Below, one piece after another: positions 49,901 through 58,900 of a DNA stretch of 64,000 nt. Origin of the DNA: Acanthaster planci (lineage: Eukaryota; Echinodermata; Asteroidea; Valvatida; Acanthasteridae); contig NW_019091411.1 of the NCBI RefSeq assembly GCF_001949145.1, forward strand, positions 224,352 through 288,351, written 5' to 3'. Under the pieces are notes generated by a model, which saw only the letters and a list, made by a program, of their open reading frames with translations, had not been told where the DNA came from and did no database searches. Each line of letters starts with the position of its first letter. The first letter of the stretch is position 1. A program made the position numbers and the translations under genes.

Positions 49901-52900
49901 ATTGTCTCTGTGATAGGTAGGAATTATGGTTTCAGGTTCTCACTGATGGATTCGGGATCATACTTCCCTCCCTCAAAAAACAAAACATTTTTGTTTGTGA
50001 GAAATTAGAAAAAACAATTTTTTTTTTGACCTTTCACTTCCCCTCCTTCCAAAATTATGTAAAAAGCCCCAAAATTCAGCCACACCCCTCAGAAAGACCA
50101 TAAAAAATTACTTAATTTCACAATTTTTTTGACCCCCCAAAAAGCGATTGGGGCTCTTTATCTCCTTTTTTTGTTGTGGATCGGCCAGTAGCGTTTCATT
50201 TAGTTTTCTTATTCATTCTGGCATTTAACAACTCCTTGGTACATTCCTCAAGTCTTATAGCTCACTATTGCAATCTCTTTCACCATTTTTTTCCTTCTTT
50301 CCTGCAGTCAGACCAGTGGTGACCATCACCTCGTGGCCCCTGCCCACCAACACCGACCCACCCCTCTACCTGGCTGGGGAGAGCTACACCTTCAACTGCA
50401 GCGCCACGGGCAAGCCCTTACCCACCGTCCGCTGGAAGTACGTGGACTGCCCCCAGAACTCCATCAACTGCAACTCGGGCAAGCACCACAACCGCTGGAC
50501 CCCGGTGGACGGCCCTGGCAGCCAGCCGGAGCCAGGACGCCCAGCTGTGCTGCCTGTCACATCGCCCCAGCCACGGATCTACCGCTGCTGCGCAGAGTCC
50601 CCCAAGTTCCTCAACCTCGACACCTGTCGGGATGTTCACTTCAAGATGACTGGTAATAGGCTAAGAACATCAAGGGATTTCAAGTTCTTGATGACAGCTA
50701 ATAGTTTCTCACTGTTTCTGCTCAATCATCGCTTGAACTGATAGAACTCATTTAAAGTTAAATCAGCAGTGATGTGGACCATTGATCAGCCATAACCATA
50801 CTTCATTCCTTGTAGAACTTTAGAAGCAATCCTCTGTTGTAAAGTGCCGCTCTGAAACACATCCCACAGCAAGTTCCGCTCTGAAATCAGCGGATGCCTT
50901 GGACTGCATCACCTCTTAGAGCCAGATGTTTTGTAACAGAACAACTGTACAAACAGCAGAGCCCGGTACTTGGCAGGATCTCTCTCCTTGGAAAGAACTT
51001 CAATGTTTCATCAATACGTGTTCACTCAGTGAAGTCCTGCATTCATACATCAGCTTTCTTTTTCTTCTTATTTCCTATGTAGACTTGCCTGTTGGCCTGA
51101 AGGTGACCGTGGACAATCCGTCTCCCTACCAGGGCAGCAACGTCAACCTGACGTGCCGCTGGAGCACCTACGTCTTCAAGTCCATCGAGTGGCACTATCT
51201 GGGGCCCGAGAACCACACGCATCGCATCGTGCAGCACCACAACGACCGCCACATCAGCATCAAGCTGGAGGGCTTCTCCAAGCTATCCCTGCTGACGCTG
51301 AGCAATGTGGGCCCCGCCGAGTCAGGCAACTACCAGTGCCACGCACTGATGCGGAGGGGTCACGCCAAGAGGGTGGCGGGGGTTTACGTGGAAGTCCAAG
51401 GTGAGAGGGGTTTGTTAACCACTTCACGCCGGATAACGTGTTAACATGCAAGGATTTCCTGTGTTGCATCGTGGAAGACACTTATTTCCGGGTAGTGCCA
51501 CATTCCCACACTTGCAGGGATTCCCATCGGATTTGTGCTTATATAAAAGCTCAAACAAGTCCTTGGAGGTTGAACATGTGTAGCACTCTCAAGCGACGGG
51601 GGGCCACTGCCAGGCGTTGTAGCAAATATTGCTCTGTAACATGGTCTCGGAGTTTCAAAAAAGCAGTAATGCAGTAACAAACACCACGGGAATTTTGAAC
51701 AAATGACCACCTGATAAAGTCAACTTTCTCAAAGGACTGTAGTTGTGGTATTTTATTATTTTAAAAAGTTGGTTTCTCTGGCTAAATATGAAACTGTGCC
51801 CAGGACAAGTGTGACGTGAAGTAGTACCAACGGGAAGTGGTTAATGCACTTCATCTCCTTGTGGGCAACATGTATTGACGGAACACAAACAAGCTACTGC
51901 TGCTGTGGTAAATTACTGACAGCATCGAAAAGTACTGAAGAAGTAAAGTAACCTCAACAGGATACTTTTGAGTGTGATGTGAAATGTCACTTGCTGCTAC
52001 TTGAGCGTATTGCACACTTGCTTTGCGTCAGAGTTTTCAAGAAAATTATTTAATCAAGTCTGGTTTGTTTAAGAAAGGTAATGGCGCCATTTAGCAAGAG
52101 ATGCACCATGCCAAAACAATGGAATGGTTAAAACATGACCAACAGTAAGACTTGTGAGGTCTGTGTATCCGCTTACGGGCAAAACTTGTCCTCTGGAGCA
52201 GTTTCAGTGTACATATGCCCATGCTGAGCACAGTGAAAAATGGTTTTTGTCCTGTAATCAAGAGTAACTCACTCATTGGACAAATAACCAAGATTATAAC
52301 AAAACATGAGCAACAATGAACCGGTTTAGTAATTCAAACTGGCAAGGGCATTTGAAAACACAGGATGCGTGCAAATCGGCGTACAACCATGCTGATGGAG
52401 CAGATCTCATGTGTGACTTTCTGCTCTGAATTGATGTCTGAGAGGCTTTTTTTTAGGCATACGTTGTTCGAATGCTGAACTACGTCATTAATATTTGCAA
52501 GGTGTGAATTTGTTGGTAACATTTGTGTTTCATCTGTTATTACCTGCCACAGAACGCCAGGCCCCCGAGATCTGGACCGAACCCGCAAGCCTGGAAGTGG
52601 ATAAAGACAACGGTAAGATTTCCCTGGAGTGCCAAGCCACTGGCGCCCCGCCGCCAACCCTCAGCTGGCTCAAAGATGGCAGGAACCTGACGACTGATGT
52701 CCGTCTTGTGGAAGCCGGTCAGAGTCGCATTCTCAGGCTGGACCGAAGTCGAATCATCCTGGATGACAGCGGGTCCTATATCTGCCTTGCTACCAACCCC
52801 GCAGGAGAACAGAACGTCACAATCGAAGTCTTAGTTCAGGGTGAGTAGAATAAAACACCGTTCTTACATGGATGTCACTGGATGACTGCCGTCTTCAAAG

Positions 52901-55900
52901 CAATGTTGCCAGTAAAGTGGTGCGTATTTCTTGATGTTGGCCCATTTTGTCGGGTAAATATTTTCTGGCACACCATGTTGTTTTGACGTATCGATGCTGA
53001 TGCTGAGGATGACGTCAATAGAAGGATCCAGCAAGGCATCTCATTTAGTTAGATTGGTTTTTCCTCTGGCCCAGTGGTTCACAAGGAGTCTGACGTTGCC
53101 ATGGTCAAATTAATTGTTGCCCACTCACTTGGAGGTCACAATGCAAATCATGGCTTCCTCCTAACCGGCTGAATCATTAAACTGTAGTTGTCTAGTTGTG
53201 AAGGTGAGGTGCATTAACATAACATGCTCACAATCACGGGATGGCCCCCAAGGGTTCTAGTTAAGCAGAGCTTATGTAAGTAAGGAACTGCATCACCCAC
53301 AGTCAACTGTAACTGTTGCATAAGGGAGAGATGTGAGTGCTGAGTTTGAGGTAGAACTCATTTACAAACAAAGCCCCTCAGTGGCTGTTCAGAGAATGTT
53401 TCAGTTCATTTCTTTTTGTGTGTGTCCCTGCGCATGTTAAGATTTCAAGCAATTGAAGATCTGTTTTTCCTTTCCGGTGACAGAAAGGCCCAAATTCGAC
53501 AAGAATCTTCCAGCCATGGTGAAAGCCAGGCCAGGCAGCAACATGACCCTCTCTTGCCAGGTGAAGGGCATCCCCAAGCCCAGCGTGGTCTGGGCGCGTA
53601 ACCAGAGCGGCGTCTTGAAGGCCCTGCCCAAGAGGATGTACATTGACCGGGAAGAGGGGCTGGTGATGGTGGGGGTGAAGGAGGCGGACGCCGGCACATA
53701 TGTCTGCACGGCCGAGAACAAACTGGGAGTGGCCACCAGGACGATCCATCTGGAGCTAGGTGAGGGAGTGACGGGGGAAACTTGCTGTCATGTTGTAGGA
53801 CAAAAATGAACCAGCTTATGTGTACAAATCGGCCACTTACCCTCAATATTTAACATGTAGCCCCCCTGAAAAAAAAAAAATTTTCAATATTGTTCTGAAG
53901 TTGTTTTTCAATTTAGCAAGTTAACTTTACTCAGCAAAATTTCTTTAGTCTTGCTCAGTGAAGTTGGGCTAAGCCGGAGCAGCTCCTGCCCTGATTGGAG
54001 GGAATTCATCAGCTTGATGGAGACTTGCTTCAACCATTTTGTTTTCCTTGCGCAGATGAATCTCTGCAGGGGCCATACAGCATAGCGTCCTCTCCCCAAC
54101 TGATCGGCAGTCTAGCTGCCAGTGCGTGTGTCATCTTCATCATCCTGATTGCACTGATCCTAGTCATCTTCAGAATAAGACGGAAGAAGGTGAGGGTTGC
54201 GTTCCCATGTGTTTGTGGTTGGTTGATTGGTTGACGTGACTATTAAACAGGTATATTGGTGAAGGGATGCATTGATTGGTTACTTGGTCTGTTTATTGCT
54301 GTGTTCAGCTTTCATTTTGTCTGATTGGTTTCATAGTGTTTGAATGAATAATGGATTTTAGTTTCCTTGCCTTTGTTGATTGGTTGATTGCTTGTTCTGT
54401 CATTTGTACATGTCCATGATATGTTGTTAATACCGATGTTGCTTTAAATGGTTAACTTCATCAATTTCATGTATTTGATTTGTCAGCTGATTATTTTTCA
54501 TGTGAATTTGACCTTCACTTTTGGGGTCATCATTCTTTCATGCTGCCATTTGCTTATTGTAAATTTGGTTGATTTACTTTTCAATTATTTCTGAATTGAA
54601 GTGTTAGAATTCTGATTTTTGCTGTCTTATTGTACAGCAGAAGTACATAGCGGGCGGCGACGACATGCTCCTGCCAATATCACTGAATCAGGTGGCTGAC
54701 TTGGAAGATATCTGTGACCACCTGCCATACGATCCTAAATGGGAGTTCCCACGAGAAAGACTCAAACTTGGTAAGTTGGCAGTCCAAAGATTTTTCGTAA
54801 GGCTTCAAAGAGAGGCAGGACAAGGGTCATCAAAACTCTGAGAGGTACCCCAGTTTGCTGCAAAGATGCCATAGAAAATTCAGATTAGACAGAGCAAGGA
54901 CAAGACTTCTTGGGGAGAAGTTGCAGTTGGAATAGATGAGCAATAGGCAAAGACATTGCTTAGTTGAGTTTGGAATTGTACTTGTTTTAGAGCCTGTTTA
55001 TGCATAAGTGAATGGTAATGAAATCTGCACAGGAAAACATTGAACAGAGTGGCTTTCCATCGAATTGCTTACACCGAGAGCAGACAAACCATGTGGAAGG
55101 GCAATAAACATTGAGACTGTATATTGCCAAATGGGGTTTTGTTAAGTATGACCCAACATCCTGGTTGGCATTTTTGAGTGTTTTCCTAGTCGTGCTTTCG
55201 ATCTTTCCCTGTGGAACACTGTCATCGGTCAGTAAGACAATGATTTGTAGACTGACCAAGTTTCTGTCTTGTGTGTAAATGTGCAATGTCAGGCAGCGTA
55301 CCGGAATTCATTGCCACTTTTCGTTACTGCTCGTCTGTGCATAAAAATAGGCCCCAAGGAGACCTACTGCTCTGCTCATCACACAAGATGAAAGTCGATT
55401 GTCATGTACATATTGTGAGCAATTTTTAGTCGGAGATTTGGCAATTTGATCCTGTTTTGTTGAATCTCAGGTGCCATCCTTGGGCAAGGAGCCTTTGGTA
55501 GAGTTGTCAAAGCAGCTGCCTTTGGCATCGATAAGACGCAGATGTGCACCACGGTCGCTGTCAAGATGCTCAAAGGTAAGGCGACCTTTGTTCTTTGATT
55601 TGGATTTAGTCTTCAATGATTTAATTTTTTTCCTTGTAAAATTGAGTGCTGCTTTCATGATTTGAAATAGCTGGCATGAAGTCCTGACTTATTTCTGGTG
55701 TAATTTTATCAAGAAAATGCTACGGAAGTAGAGAGGAAGGCCCTGATGACGGAGCTGAAGATGCTGATTCACATTGGGCCTCACTTGAACGTTGTCAACC
55801 TGATGGGCGCATGTACGAGAACAGGTAAGCATTGGAATAATAAACAACAGTTTGATTTATTGATGGTAGCTATCTAATTGTGAGGAGGACTTGCATTAGG

Positions 55901-58900
55901 CCAGCACTGTAGTGGGAAATGAGGGGATGTACGACTTAATGTGAGTTACAAGTGCAAGTGAGATGAGGGGGGTGTTCAGTTTTTGAGGGTTGGAGGTAAA
56001 ATCCCAGATAAAAATTCCAGGGAAAACTCATGGAATTGGGTAAGGACTGAAACCCGATGCACGTGTTGGCCTGTGCAGGATCCGAGCTGGGAAGTACCAC
56101 TGTGCCAACTGAACAGCATCACAAATGCTCTTCAAAACCCTTTTAAATCTCAAGTCTTATGGCTTTAACATGAAAAAGTCGTACATTTCAATGATAGACC
56201 ATTCTCTGAAGTGTGTGGTGAAAGAAAGATGTCATGTGACATTGTTATTCTTTGGGGGGTCTTTTTCGGGGGGTCAGAGCTTCTGATTATTGTGGAGTAC
56301 TGTATCCACGGCAACCTGTCGGACTACCTGCGCAGCCGGCGGGACTCCTTCGTGGTGGAGTCCAAGGACACCGCCCAGCCTGGCCTGGCCCAGCGGCTGA
56401 TCCCTGGTAGCATCAGCACGCGGGCCTCGGCCGAGCCGGACAGCCCTGGCCTGCCGCTTGACGCAGAGGACGAGGAGGAGGATGACGATGTCTTCACCTT
56501 CAACGAGAAGAAGGAGCCCCTGACCCGGAAGGACCTGCTGTGCTTTGCCTTCCAAGTAGCTAGGGGAATGGAATTCCTGGCCTCCAAGAAGGTCGGTGAA
56601 TGTCTTGAAGTAGAGCCTCAAAACCTCATAACAGAGATTTAAAAGCTCAGAACCTTAAAGCTCATTGCATAAAAGTCTCAAAACCTCTGGGCAGAGTCAA
56701 AACCTCAAAGCTTTTAGCAGAATAAAAACTTGCAAATTTACAGCAGAGAAAAACTTTAAAAACAGCATTGTAGAAAACCTGAAAAACCTTAGAGGCAAGG
56801 TTTAAAACCACGAAATCATTGTAAAAAATCCAACATTCATAGCTGAGTTTCAGATCCTCAAAACAGAAAAATCTCAACCTGCGTAACTCTTGCTCTTGGG
56901 AACATGCTGTAGTTTGTCCAAATTCTCCTTTTACAGAATGAATAAATTTGTTTTGTATTAAATTTGGAAATTTCAGACTATGGTTCTTATTCTTCTGTGG
57001 AACTTGTAACGTGGTAAAGCGTCATAAACTCAACGGTTTACTCATCAATATTGATACTGTTTGATGAGTGCCAGAGAGGGCTGTGCTGTTAGGAGTCAAT
57101 CTGACAAAAGTCCCAATTTTCTCCCCCTGTTTTCAAACAGTGCATTCACAGAGATATGGCAGCTCGCAATGTCCTCCTCGCCGATGATAACATAGTCAAG
57201 ATCTGTGATTTCGGTCTTTCGCGGGACGTCTACCACAATCCCGACTATGTGATTCGAGGAGGGGTGAGTAGCATTCAAAATGCACTTGTGGTTTTAGAAT
57301 GAAGTTGAAGGTTGTTCTGTTTCGTTGCATTGCTTGGCTCGTTTCATTTCACACAGTCAATCGTGTTTCTTTTTCATTCGTTGTCATTGTTTCAGGGCCG
57401 CCTTCCAATTAAGTGGATGGCACCGGAGTCCATCTTTGACAAGGTCTACACCTCATACAGCGATGTGTAAGTCCATTTAGTTTTAAGTTGCCCCTTTGAC
57501 GTTTGCCTAAGCTTGGGTCTTTGAGGACTTGGCTCATAGCTCAGACCGAGATAAGGACTCCACCGTCTTGAGCCTCTTCTCACGACGCTGCAGCCTTGTA
57601 TCACTTTCATGTGATTTGCTCCGACAGTGCACTAGTTGGTAAACCGTGGAGTGATAGCCGCGGTGTTTTTCAGGTCACTCTTGTAATTCTGGACCAGCCT
57701 TCCCATTCATTGTAGTCATCTTCCATCATCTCCTGGAATTGACTTCTTTTAAGCTGCCAGTCTGTGCCTTACGCTTGATCTTAATCTCTCGTACAATGTT
57801 GTGTATGTTCTCTGACGATTGTCTTAATGGGCAGACATCAGGTCTTTGGCAGAATTTGTCACCGCTATTTGTGAACTGTGTTTATGTGCTGATTTTCCCT
57901 GTATAAAAAGCCGGTGTAGCACTCACTATTGGCTGTTTAATCACCATCTGTTTGTGTAAACCCTGTCACTCTCTTTCCAGGTGGTCATATGGTGTGTTTT
58001 TGTGGGAGCTGTTTCAGCTTGGTGGAACCCCATACCCGGGTGTTCCAGTGGATGAGGAGTTCTACAACCGGTTAAAGAATGGCTACCGCATGTGTGCTCC
58101 TGATCACGCTCCTCAGGAAATGTAAGGAGGTTGATTTTTTTTTTGTCTGAAGAGCAGTTCTTACGAGGGAAGAGTCATTTTGGGCTGCAGCAAACTAATT
58201 TTGCAGTTTGCTTTGACATAAACTTACGTTGGCGTGGACACAAAACTACAGTGTATCAGGAGAGGTCATGCACAATTTGGGACCCATTTCTGTATCATTA
58301 TCTGAAAAGAAAACTTGCTACCGCACCACCGTTGCTGATCACTGTGGAACATTTCAGGAAGCTTGTTTTCAGTACCTTGCACAAATTTGGAATGAGTCCC
58401 TGTTTTGGATTCTCCCCAAGGATGAGAATGAATCAGATTCCCCTTAAGACCCCTTGGAGCAACATCAGGTAACCTTGGTCTGTAATTTGGTCCATTATGG
58501 GCTCGTTTCCTGCCCGACTTGGCTGATTTCTCCCATGAGCAATCTCTAACTTCCTGTTAACTCTCCTGAGGTCTTACAAGATATCTACCCCCAGATAGAT
58601 CGCTATCATTAGTTTCAGCATGTTGTTATTTTGTGGGTGGGGGGACTTCAATGTGGGGGTTGTTAAGTGGTTAGATATGTGCATGAGGAGCCATCCGCTC
58701 AATCTGTTTCAATTTGGAACAATCTGTCATGCCCAGGACATGATTGACAGGAGCAAGTATTTTGAAATACTGAACCGGCAAAAGTCCTCACTCGCACGAT
58801 AATGCCAGTGGTCCTGGCCACATCTTGTGGTCACGTGCAGCCTATGTTTGTCAGCCCGTTCCATTTTGGTGAACATTATACCTGTCAGATTTAATTTGTC

